Shown: one piece after another, positions 10,101-16,185 of the stretch
Layout: each line of letters begins with the position of its first letter
How positions within the stretch are numbered: position 1 is the stretch's first letter
Source of the DNA: Deltaproteobacteria bacterium
Lineage (GTDB): Bacteria; Desulfobacterota; Desulfobacteria; Desulfobacterales; JAFDMD01
DNA length: 33,825 nucleotides
NCBI GenBank assembly: GCA_019306185.1
Contig: JAFDMD010000022.1
Location: forward strand, 1-33,825
Direction: 5' to 3'
Notes under the pieces: generated by a model
Databases searched by the model: none
The model's input: only the letters and a program-made list of their open reading frames with translations
What the model was told of the DNA's origin: nothing
Program-made: the position numbers and the translations under genes

Positions 10101-10966
10101 TGAGTATTGGGAAAACGGCGGTTGCAGGAAAAGATTTATATACAAATGAAGCTGTTGCAGGTTTGGAACTAATAGGCGAGTTTAAAAACAGAGTGTCTGA
10201 TAGTTATATTTTTAAACTTTTTAATAGCAGGCTTATCAGTTTGGAAAAGGAAGGAAATAATATATTCGGAAAAAGTTTAAATGTTGAATTTTTAAGAAAT
10301 AACGTAAAAATTCCATTACCTCCTCAAGATGTTCAGGAAAAAATTTTAAAAGAAATAGAAATCGTCGAGCAAAAAGAAACCGAATGCGCCGATAAAATAG
10401 AAAAATTAAATTCCGAAATATTTTACGAATTACAAAATACCGCAAAAGACTGCGAAATAGTAAAACTCGATGCCGTTTGCAACGGAAATATTAACTGGCT
10501 TCGTTCCGAAGTTTGTCAAAACGTATATGTTTATGAAAACGATGTAAAAGAAAAAATTACGGAAGCGGGGCTTGTAAAATCATCCGCAAAACTTTTTAAA
10601 CCGGATACTATTCTAATGGCTTTAGTAGGCGCTACTATAGGTAAAGTAGCATACTTGACATTTACATCCGCAACCAATCAAAATATTGCGGGTTTATATC
10701 CGAGAGATTTTAATCGAATATTGCCCAAGTTTTTATTTTATATTTTACAAAACGAATGGAATAAGTTTTTCGGAGAAATAAAAGGCTCTTTTAAAATGGC
10801 AAATCTTACAACCGTAAAAAATCTTGAAATACCTCTTCCTTCAATTGAAGAACAGAAAAAATTAATTACGGTTATAAATAAAAAAGAAGCCGAAATCGAA
10901 AAGATAAAAATTGTTCTGGCGGCTGTAAATACTGAAAAAGAGGAAGTTTTTAAAAAATATTTATAA
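7139..10966 (+). CDS. Single-chain restriction-modification enzyme (nuclease + N6-adenine methylase + two specificity domains)
   Basis: A 1275-residue fusion. Residues about 60-135 form a PD-(D/E)XK nuclease with D110 and the E125-C-K127 signature. A helical linker follows to about 400. The adenine methyltransferase core is at about 420-700, with GQFFTP just before it, the SAM-binding motif D467-Y-A-C-G-A-G473 and the catalytic NPPY at 569-572. The C-terminus carries two HsdS-like target-recognition halves (from about 912 and about 1105), each ending in the usual PLP.Q(D/E) plus helix pattern (IPLPPQDVQEKIL, IPLPSIEEQKKL). No helicase domain is present, so this is type IIG-like rather than classical type I. 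Two half-specificities predict a bipartite recognition site. Being one polypeptide, it needs no partner. It sits alone between metabolic genes, suggesting acquisition by transfer. Confidence 0.9.
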   Translation: MDIKSFIEQLGFGKNFFIYIKEYDLCNYIIKIDLQKGKIFYRSDEKTTVEREEDKQIQLGDRTTSNLYIPESLVVLECVNRLLEKGYAPNDLHLEKRWKVGRGASGGKADINVYGKDGKTLLIIECKTWGEEFEKEKIRMEEHGGQLFSYLNQDKNAQFLVLYTSRFKEEAGFIYNNLIVRIKDRKEDLEKPLKQIKEENIKLYRDANNKAELFEVWKESFNRYFHFNGIFDADANPYSLELKALKKKNLKNFDDAKGLFNKFAEILRHNNISDNANAFNRALSLFLCKIVDEEKSDEDILDFQAKEDEEYEHIIDRLQALYYKGMKKLKEEIIYYSEEELHKIIKLYPKQTPIERVEAIFKELKYYTNNEFAFKEVHNKKLFIQNARVLVEVIKLIQNYKFRFASKQQVLGDFFELMLNHGVKQSQGQFFTPIPIVKYIIVSLCFENIIYKKIGKEEIRFLPKILDYACGAGHFLTESIEELQQILKKIDVSELSAEFRRKIKKYRNGTEWAKDFIFGIEKDYRLARTSQIACYINGDGNANIIFGDGLENHDRLKSNKKKFDIVITNPPYAVKAFKNYLNIDKTGYELFNSLTEKSKEIEVLFIERTKQVLAKNGFAGIILPSTILTNTGLYSKAREILLKHFEIKAITQLGSKTFIATGTNTVIMFLKRRDDDFLKDREYIADDLFNGIKRNKSLEHINSGKLLKMFVNYRELDEAEYEKFLKGEISEKLKNTGIFKEYLNDFENRAEIKNYKKRQAFKNLGKAEQEKEIDRRFLEYTKKIEKEKFLYFTLCLCSEKENLYNFQKTAIIKTGKNIEEQKEYLGYLFEGERGSEGLKVINYGGKMFDETDYENPDKACSYIRNLIKGNNIKKISAAQQNNISVYLLADLINFNLDKIMETGSQKANRIVSQWSMYKLGDICNIKIGGTPARYNMAYFEDGKNLWVSVAEMNGQIIYDTKEKITDLGVKNSNVKLIPQGTTLLSFKLSIGKTAVAGKDLYTNEAVAGLELIGEFKNRVSDSYIFKLFNSRLISLEKEGNNIFGKSLNVEFLRNNVKIPLPPQDVQEKILKEIEIVEQKETECADKIEKLNSEIFYELQNTAKDCEIVKLDAVCNGNINWLRSEVCQNVYVYENDVKEKITEAGLVKSSAKLFKPDTILMALVGATIGKVAYLTFTSATNQNIAGLYPRDFNRILPKFLFYILQNEWNKFFGEIKGSFKMANLTTVKNLEIPLPSIEEQKKLITVINKKEAEIEKIKIVLAAVNTEKEEVFKKYL

Positions 10967-11009
10967 AACGCGGAAAATATTTTTGTAAATAAAGGTTTAA
11001 TAATAAAAA

Positions 11010-11055
11010 TTAAGACACAAAAAAGGATGATTAATTGTCCGTATTGTGATTAAAA
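11010..11055. repeat. Short hairpin repeat, copy 2, with TTAATTGTCCG tail
   Basis: Bases 11016-11041 are identical over 26 bases to 13093-13118 (from CACAAAAAAGGATG through TTAATTGTCCG). Similarity continues as GTGATTAA versus GCGATTAA. The first TTAATCA arm is altered to TTAAGAC here. It lies between the restriction gene and dch. A separate small hairpin, TTAACCGATAG with CTATGGTTAA, follows at about 11058-11079. Confidence 0.7.
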
Positions 11056-11169
11056 TGATTAACCGATAGGCTATGGTTAAAAAGCGTGTCCGTATAGAAG
11101 ATGTATCTATTTATCTTAATTAAATTATAATAAAAAAGCTTTAAAAAATATAAAAAGGAGGTTGCCATA

Positions 11170-11937
11170 ATGGAATTAACAAATATTAAAATGGAAAAAA
11201 GCGAAGGAATTGCAAAAATAACGCTTGCAAGGCCAAAACATAACGTATTTAACATTGCAATGATGAAAGAATTAAATACGGTTTTGGAACAGCTTACAAA
11301 AGATAAAGATTTAAAAGCGGCAGCGATATTCGGAGAGGGAAAAAGCTGGTGCGCCGGAGTTGACGTAGGAGATCATAAACCGGACATGGTTTCCGATATG
11401 ATTGCCGAATTTAATAGAATCTTTCAATTAATAGAAAAAATCGAAGTTCCTGTAATAGCTGCGGTTCACGGAGCTTGTCTTGGCGGAGGAATGGAAGTTG
11501 CAATAGCCTGCGATATTATTTTGGCATCCGACAAAGCGGTATTTGGACAGCCCGAAATAAAACTCGGATTTTTTCCTCCTTATGCCGCGATAAGACTTCC
11601 GGCTTTAATAGGCGTTGCAAAAGCCATTGAAGTATGCGCAACCGGAAAACAGTATTCGGCAAAACAGGCGCAAAGACTCGGTTTTGCAAGTCAGGTTTTT
11701 GAAAGCGAAACCTTTGCCGAAAAAGTTGAAGATTATATAAACGAAATAAAATATTCCAGCCCCCTTATTATACGTTTAAACAAAAAAGCGATAAAAAATA
11801 ATATGGGGCTTGGTTTTGACAAAGCGCTTGAGTCCGTAAGCGATCTTTTTTTAAACGTATTAATGAAAACAGAAGATACCCTTGAAGGAATAAATTCCTT
11901 TTACGGCAAAAGAAAGCCGGAATGGAAAAACGGATAA
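11170..11937 (+). CDS. dch: Cyclohexa-1,5-dienecarbonyl-CoA hydratase
   Basis: A 255-residue crotonase-superfamily protein. The CoA/oxyanion-hole segments are CAGVDVGDH (about residues 61-69) and HGACLGGGMEVAIACD. The GVDVGDH/FFPPYAA combination resembles dienoyl-CoA hydratases of the benzoyl-CoA pathway (Dch/BamR) more than general enoyl-CoA hydratases. The reaction is addition of water to cyclohexa-1,5-diene-1-carbonyl-CoA, giving 6-hydroxycyclohex-1-ene-1-carbonyl-CoA. Had, which uses that product, starts only 40 bases downstream, so the two form an operon. A very strong AAAAAGGAGG ribosome site precedes the ATG. The substrate is inferred from the family and this pairing. Confidence 0.88.
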   Translation: MELTNIKMEKSEGIAKITLARPKHNVFNIAMMKELNTVLEQLTKDKDLKAAAIFGEGKSWCAGVDVGDHKPDMVSDMIAEFNRIFQLIEKIEVPVIAAVHGACLGGGMEVAIACDIILASDKAVFGQPEIKLGFFPPYAAIRLPALIGVAKAIEVCATGKQYSAKQAQRLGFASQVFESETFAEKVEDYINEIKYSSPLIIRLNKKAIKNNMGLGFDKALESVSDLFLNVLMKTEDTLEGINSFYGKRKPEWKNG

Positions 11938-11977
11938 TCATATAAATATAAACAGAGGAAAAAAAGGAGGAACAGTT

Positions 11978-13051
11978 ATGAAAATTACCTCTTGGCAGAT
12001 GACAGAAGTAAACAAACCGTTGCGAAAAACCGAAACCGAAGCCCGCGAGCTTGAAGCCGGCGAGGTTTTGTTAAAAGTTGCGGGATGCGGGGTATGTCAT
12101 ACGGATCTCGGTTTTTATTACGATGGAGTTCCTATGAGATCGCAGCTTCCTATAACATTAGGGCATGAAATAAGCGGAGTTGTTGAAAAAACGGGAGAGG
12201 AAGCCAAAAGTTGGGATAAAAAGGCGGTTATAGTTCCGGCGGTTATGCCTTGCGGAGAATGCGACGTATGCAAAAGAGGCTTGGGCAACATCTGTTCTTT
12301 TCAAAAAATGCCGGGCAACGACATACAAGGAGGCTTTGCGAGCCATATAATTGTGCCTGCGGCTCAGCTTTGCGAAGTTCCGGTTGACAACAATGGCAAT
12401 CCGAAAAGCGAAACAGGCATAACCCTTGCGGAAATGTCCGTAATAGCGGACGCCTTAACAACTCCTTATCAGGCGATAAAAGAGGCGGGTTTAACCGAGG
12501 CTGATACCGCAATATTTATAGGAGTGGGAGGCGTAGGAGGGTTTGGCGCGCAAATTGCAAAGGCATTAGGCGCATGCGTAATAGCAATAGATATAGATCA
12601 GGAAAAATTAGACGCTCTTTCTCCTTATGTTGACGCCGTATTTAATTCTAAACAGATGCCTTTTAAAGATCTGCGTAAAGCCGTATCCGCATTTATCAAA
12701 GATAAGAAAAAAAGAAGAACGGAATGGAAAATATTTGAAACTTCCGGAACTGCCGGCGGACAAAAAACCGCATTCGGACTTTTAACCTACGGAGCCACTC
12801 TTGCCATAGTAGGATTTACTATGAATACGGTAGACATACGACTTTCAAATCTTATGGCGTTTCATGCAAAAGCTTTCGGAAACTGGGGATGTATTCCGGA
12901 ATATTATCCGCCTACAACACAGCTTGTATTATCCGGAAAAGTTAATATGAAACCCTTTATTAAAATGTTTCCGCTTTCCGAAATAAACGAAGTATTTAAA
13001 CTTGTTCATTCGGGAAAAATAAAAGAGCGTCCCATACTTATACCAGATTAA
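11978..13051 (+). CDS. had: 6-hydroxycyclohex-1-ene-1-carbonyl-CoA dehydrogenase
   Basis: A 357-residue zinc-dependent medium-chain alcohol dehydrogenase. The catalytic-zinc region is C37-G-V-C40-H41 with G62-H63-E64, and the structural zinc cysteines are C92, C95, C98 and C106. The Rossmann motif GVGGVGGFGAQ follows at about 178. The stretch PAVMPCGECDVCK...QKMPGND with GGFASHIIVPA is characteristic of Had (BamQ). It oxidises the 6-hydroxy group left by Dch to the 6-oxo compound with NAD+, supplying the substrate of Oah. It has a GGAGG ribosome site and is in the same operon as dch. Cytoplasmic. Confidence 0.92.
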   Translation: MKITSWQMTEVNKPLRKTETEARELEAGEVLLKVAGCGVCHTDLGFYYDGVPMRSQLPITLGHEISGVVEKTGEEAKSWDKKAVIVPAVMPCGECDVCKRGLGNICSFQKMPGNDIQGGFASHIIVPAAQLCEVPVDNNGNPKSETGITLAEMSVIADALTTPYQAIKEAGLTEADTAIFIGVGGVGGFGAQIAKALGACVIAIDIDQEKLDALSPYVDAVFNSKQMPFKDLRKAVSAFIKDKKKRRTEWKIFETSGTAGGQKTAFGLLTYGATLAIVGFTMNTVDIRLSNLMAFHAKAFGNWGCIPEYYPPTTQLVLSGKVNMKPFIKMFPLSEINEVFKLVHSGKIKERPILIPD

Positions 13052-13087
13052 AAAATAAGCGGAGGAAAGCCCCATGATTAAAAAGAT

Positions 13088-13118
13088 TTAATCACAAAAA
13101 AGGATGATTAATTGTCCG
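13088..13118. repeat. Short hairpin repeat, copy 3
   Basis: Perfect 7-base arms TTAATCA/TGATTAA at 13088-13111 followed by TTGTCCG. It shares 26 identical bases with 11016-11041. It lies 37 bases behind the had stop codon. Confidence 0.72.
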
Positions 13119-13143
13119 AACCGCGATTAAGAATTCGATCTGC

Positions 13144-13205
13144 GTAGAGACGTTGCATGCAACGTCTCTACTTTGTTATTCTGTTACTTTGCAACTTTGC
13201 ATCTT
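13144..13205. repeat. Palindromic repeat (GTAGAGACG family), copy B, perfect 28-base palindrome
   Basis: Bases 13144-13171 form an exact palindrome whose left half is GTAGAGACGTTGCA. The right flank runs through TTTGTTATTCTG to CTTTGCATCTT at 13205, resembling the right flank of the copy at 18933-19000. It lies between had and the carbonic anhydrase gene and could also serve as a terminator for the dch-had operon. Confidence 0.85.
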
Positions 13206-13236
13206 AAATGTAAACATATGAAGGAAAATAATTAAT

Positions 13237-14037
13237 ATGGAACATAATTTTTTTGTGCTGATAACGACACTTTTAGGATTTCTATCTTTTTTTATATTCT
13301 TTTCAAAATCCGCAAATGCGGCGGATATGGAACCGCCGAGAATACCAAAGCCTACCTCTGAACAAGTTTCGGAAATATTAAAAAACGGAAACAAACGTTT
13401 TTATACTGGCAAATCGGTTTATCCCAATACGGATGCGGCGCGTATAATGCTTGCTAATAATGAAAATCAAAAAGAGCATGCTTACGCTACAATAGTAAGC
13501 TGTTCCGATTCCCGCGTTCCCGTAGAATTGATATTTGATGTGGGAATAATGGATGTTTTTGTAGTAAGAGTAGCCGGAAATATCTGTCATAACAACGAAA
13601 TAGGCACTATAGAATACGGATTAACTTATGTTCATACGCCTCTTTTGATAATACTGGGGCATACGCGATGCGGAGCTATAACCGCAGTAACTCATGCTTT
13701 GCAGGGTAAAGAACAAAGACTTGCCAGAAATATTCCGCATTTGGTAGAAAATATTATTCCGCCGGTTAAAAAAACATTCCTGCGTCATCCCGATTTATGC
13801 GGAGACGACATAATTCCGTATGCCATAGAAGAGAATATATGGCATGTAATAGAAACCGTTTTTATGAGAAGCCCTGTAGTAAGACATCTTGTAGCGGACG
13901 GCAAAGTTAAAGTTGCAGGCGCTATGTATGACCTCGCAACAGGTAAAATAGAATGGTTTCCGTTTGAAAAAAGCGACGAAATTCTTGCAAAAGTAGAAGC
14001 CTCGCCGGATAAAGAGATTGAGCCTTTTGCAAGTTAG
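13237..14037 (+). CDS. Beta-class carbonic anhydrase with signal peptide
   Basis: A 266-residue beta-carbonic anhydrase. The zinc ligands are C89 and D91 in CSDSR, with H142 and C145 in GHTRCG. The first 28 residues (hydrophobic run at 6-22, then SKSANA) form a signal peptide with likely cleavage after ANA, so the enzyme should act in the periplasm, interconverting CO2 and bicarbonate. Most bacterial beta-enzymes are cytoplasmic, and a secreted one beside aromatic-degradation genes is notable. An AAGGAA ribosome site precedes the ATG. Whether it belongs functionally with had is inference: the palindromic repeat lies between them. Confidence 0.92.
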   Translation: MEHNFFVLITTLLGFLSFFIFFSKSANAADMEPPRIPKPTSEQVSEILKNGNKRFYTGKSVYPNTDAARIMLANNENQKEHAYATIVSCSDSRVPVELIFDVGIMDVFVVRVAGNICHNNEIGTIEYGLTYVHTPLLIILGHTRCGAITAVTHALQGKEQRLARNIPHLVENIIPPVKKTFLRHPDLCGDDIIPYAIEENIWHVIETVFMRSPVVRHLVADGKVKVAGAMYDLATGKIEWFPFEKSDEILAKVEASPDKEIEPFAS

Positions 14038-14059
14038 AATTTGCGTCATAGAATAAAAA

Positions 14060-14155
14060 ACGGTTTCTGTGGAAGCAAGTTTTATTTTGTTTGAGTTTAC
14101 GGCGGATTAAAATTTTTATTCAACGCTTAAAACCTAAGTAAAAGAGGACTTTTTT
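14060..14155. repeat. Imperfect element resembling the 5649 and 20202 hairpins
   Basis: AACGGTTTCTGTGGAAG here is close to AACGGTTTCCGTAGAAA at 20204. GGATTAAAATTTTTATTC resembles the inner arm of the 5649-5790 hairpin. It seems to be a worn member of the same loose family. Confidence 0.35.
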
Positions 14156-14175
14156 TATAGGAACCAAATTAATTC

Positions 14176-14203
14176 TTGACACATTATATAAATAAAGTAT
14201 ATA
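14176..14203 (+). promoter_or_regulatory. Sigma70-type promoter for the tRNA genes
   Basis: A consensus -35 TTGACA (14176-14181), 16-base spacer and TATATA -10 box (14198-14203) stand 21 bases before tRNA-Val. It is the best promoter match in the window and fits a stable-RNA transcript starting near 14210. Confidence 0.8.
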
Positions 14204-14224
14204 CGCTTTTTGCGTTTGACGGTG

Positions 14225-14300
14225 GGGCGGGTAGCTCAGTTGGGAGAGCATCGGCCTTACAAGCCGGGGGTCACAGGTTCAAGCCCTGTTCCGCCCACCA
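14225..14300 (+). tRNA. tRNA-Val, anticodon TAC
   Basis: A 76-base cloverleaf. The acceptor strand GGGCGGG pairs with TCCGCCC (one G-U), the D arm contains GCTCAGTTGGGAGAGC, the anticodon loop CTTACAA has TAC at 14258-14260, and the T arm contains GGTTCAA. The CCA end is encoded. Confidence 0.97.
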
Positions 14301-14327
14301 CTTCAAAAAGCAAGCCTTAATTTATGC

Positions 14328-14406
14328 GGGGGCGTAGTTCAGTTCTGGTTAGAACGCCGGCCTGTCACGCCGGAGGTCGCGAGTTCGAGTCTCGTCGCTC
14401 CCGCCA
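14328..14406 (+). tRNA. tRNA-Asp, anticodon GTC
   Basis: A 79-base cloverleaf, 27 bases after tRNA-Val and probably cotranscribed with it. The acceptor GGGGGCG pairs with CGCTCCC (one G-U), anticodon stem CCGGC/GCCGG holds loop CTGTCAC with GTC at 14364-14366, and the T arm has GAGTTCGAGTCTC. Discriminator G and an encoded CCA follow. Confidence 0.97.
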
Positions 14407-14422
14407 TAAAATATATAATTAA

Positions 14423-14980
14423 TTAAATATTCTCTTTATTGCAGATAATTCAATCTTCGGTAATATTGCTTATCGGCGCATTCGGAGTTTTTGTCCGTTG
14501 ACAAAAGGGATCTTTTGGGAACATGGAGATATTATTCCGCCTTAACTTGACGATTGGAAAGGCGAATGGATTATCTCTTTCAAAGCCGATTTGGTTTTGC
14601 CTGCCAATATATTAAAGAGAGCATCAAAAGCGGCGATTAACTTTCATCCGAGTCCGCCAAAGTATAGAGGGATTGGCGGATATTCTTGGGCGATTCATAA
14701 TTCGGACAAAATATACGGCGTAACTTGCCATTATATGGTTGAAGAGATTGATTGCGGAGCTATTATAGCAGTTCGTTCTTTTTCTATTTTAGACGGAGAA
14801 ACGGCAACTTCTCTGAAAATGAGAAGCGGAATATATTGCTTGTATCTTTTGAATGAAATATTGCCTATGATTATAGAGGGAAAGGAATTGCCTCTTATGC
14901 AAAAAACATGGGGAAAGAAACTTTATACCTATGTAGATTTAGACGCGCTTACAAAGCAATATGGAAAAAAGAAAACGTAA
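14423..14980 (+). pseudogene. Formyltransferase-fold protein, broken by a stop codon and lost start
   Basis: One frame reads without a shift from 14423 to the stop at 14978-14980. It begins LNILFIADNSIFGNIAYRRI and continues WEHGDIIPP, then TAA at 14543-14545, then LDDWKGEWIISFKADLVLP. The downstream part contains INFHPSPPKYRGIGGYSWAI, ADVE-like VEEIDCGAIIA and a C-terminal tail, the core of methionyl-tRNA formyltransferase-like enzymes (the NFHPSPPKYRG segment carries the catalytic His). The peptide before the stop matches what the fold needs, so I read this as one gene with a nonsense codon; its first codon is TTA where ATG would be expected. A shorter product from the TTG at 14591 would lack the N-terminal third of the fold. 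The real substrate is unknown; small sugar-nucleotide formyltransferases are similar. Confidence 0.72.
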
Positions 14981-15887
14981 TCACATAATATCCGGCGTTT
15001 TGCCTATTTTAACGGCTTCGGTATTATGGGCAGTTGGTTATTTTATTCGTAAATCTATTCTTTATGCAATATCCCCGCTTCTTTTAGCATTTTTTTCCGC
15101 ATTTTTGACTTGTTGCGCTTTATGGTTATTCTACGGACTGAATTTGAAACTTGTTTATAATATATTTTCTTCAAATCCTTTTCAATATATATTTCTTGGA
15201 TTAACAGGCGTAGTTTTCGGTTCTACGCTAATGTTTCTTTCTTTGGATTATATAGATTTGGGAATTGCTACTGTGCTGGAAAAGTTACAACCTGTTTTTA
15301 CCGTTATATTGGCATGGTATTTTTTAAATGAAACATTGACATTGCGACAAATATTTTACGCGTTGACAATGTTAATCGGTTCGTTTTTTGTTGTTTTGGA
15401 AGAACCGTTTACAGTTGTAATCGGCAATAGTAATATAATCGGAATATCAGCTGTTATCGGCGCGGCTTTTTTTTGGGCAATATCCTCGATTATCGGGAAA
15501 AATTTATTAATCAAAAAAATTGATCCTCATATCGTTACATTTATGCGATTTGCCATAGGGAGCATAATTCTTTCCCCGTTTTTTATTTTCCACAGACAAC
15601 TACATCTACAATTGAAACTTAACGCCGTAATAATTTGTTTGATAATTATATCTTCTCTTATAACCACAACATTCGGATATATTATTTATTATAAGGGATT
15701 ACGATATGTTACTGCCAGCGTAGCAGGTGTTTTGGAGCTAATAACTCCGCTTGCCGGAATTTTTTTAGGTATAATATTTTTAGGGGAAGATTTAAATTTA
15801 ATTCAAGCAATAGCAATAGCGGTTATGTTTTTTTCGGTCTATAACATATCAAAACGTAGGCGTAAACGGAAAAATAAAAAATTATAA
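14961..15887 (+). CDS. EamA-family (DMT) transporter
   Basis: A 308-residue integral membrane protein with about ten hydrophobic segments arranged as two EamA repeats (roughly residues 8-140 and 155-300). Motifs are LEKLQPVFTVILAWYFLNE in the first repeat and LELITPLAGIFLGIIFLGE in the second, each at the conserved end of an EamA unit. It belongs to the drug/metabolite exporter superfamily, located in the inner membrane; the substrate cannot be told. It overlaps the broken formyltransferase frame by 20 bases, which suggests the two were once translationally coupled. No Shine-Dalgarno site is obvious. The C-terminus is strongly basic. Confidence 0.9.
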   Translation: MEKRKRNHIISGVLPILTASVLWAVGYFIRKSILYAISPLLLAFFSAFLTCCALWLFYGLNLKLVYNIFSSNPFQYIFLGLTGVVFGSTLMFLSLDYIDLGIATVLEKLQPVFTVILAWYFLNETLTLRQIFYALTMLIGSFFVVLEEPFTVVIGNSNIIGISAVIGAAFFWAISSIIGKNLLIKKIDPHIVTFMRFAIGSIILSPFFIFHRQLHLQLKLNAVIICLIIISSLITTTFGYIIYYKGLRYVTASVAGVLELITPLAGIFLGIIFLGEDLNLIQAIAIAVMFFSVYNISKRRRKRKNKKL

Positions 15888-15986
15888 AAAACCGCCGAGT
15901 TATTAATGAATAGAACGTTTTGAACAAACAACGTTGATATATTATTATCTGCAAATGTTTTATTATAGTTATAATTAAGATATAAA

Positions 15987-16023
15987 GTAGAGACGTTACA
16001 TTGCAACGTCTCTACCATTTTTT
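15987..16023. repeat. Palindromic repeat (GTAGAGACG family), copy C, terminator-like
   Basis: Eleven-base arms GTAGAGACGTT (15987-15997) and AACGTCTCTAC (16005-16015) are exact complements around ACATTGC and are followed by CATTTTTTT. The T run makes it look like an intrinsic terminator about 100 bases behind the transporter gene. The rest of the 298-base gap before the PBP gene holds nothing else I can name. Confidence 0.75.
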
Positions 16024-16185
16024 TGTATAAAATATTCAGTCATAGGCGTTTTATAATAACATATTAAAATATTGACTTTAAAATTATAACCTAATAATTT
16101 AAACAAACCTTTGTAGAAATGTAAAACCTCGCAATAGGATAGTTTCTCGGTTAAGTTAAGATTATGCCGAAATCACGTAAATATT

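Noticed and set aside
7139-10966. Type I restriction system
   Set aside because: There is no HsdR helicase/translocase; nuclease, methylase and specificity parts are in one chain, which is the type IIG plan.
14591-14980. An intact small formyltransferase starting at the TTG at 14591
   Set aside because: The same frame continues upstream through fitting sequence to 14423 apart from one stop codon, and a product from 14591 would lack the N-terminal third of the fold.
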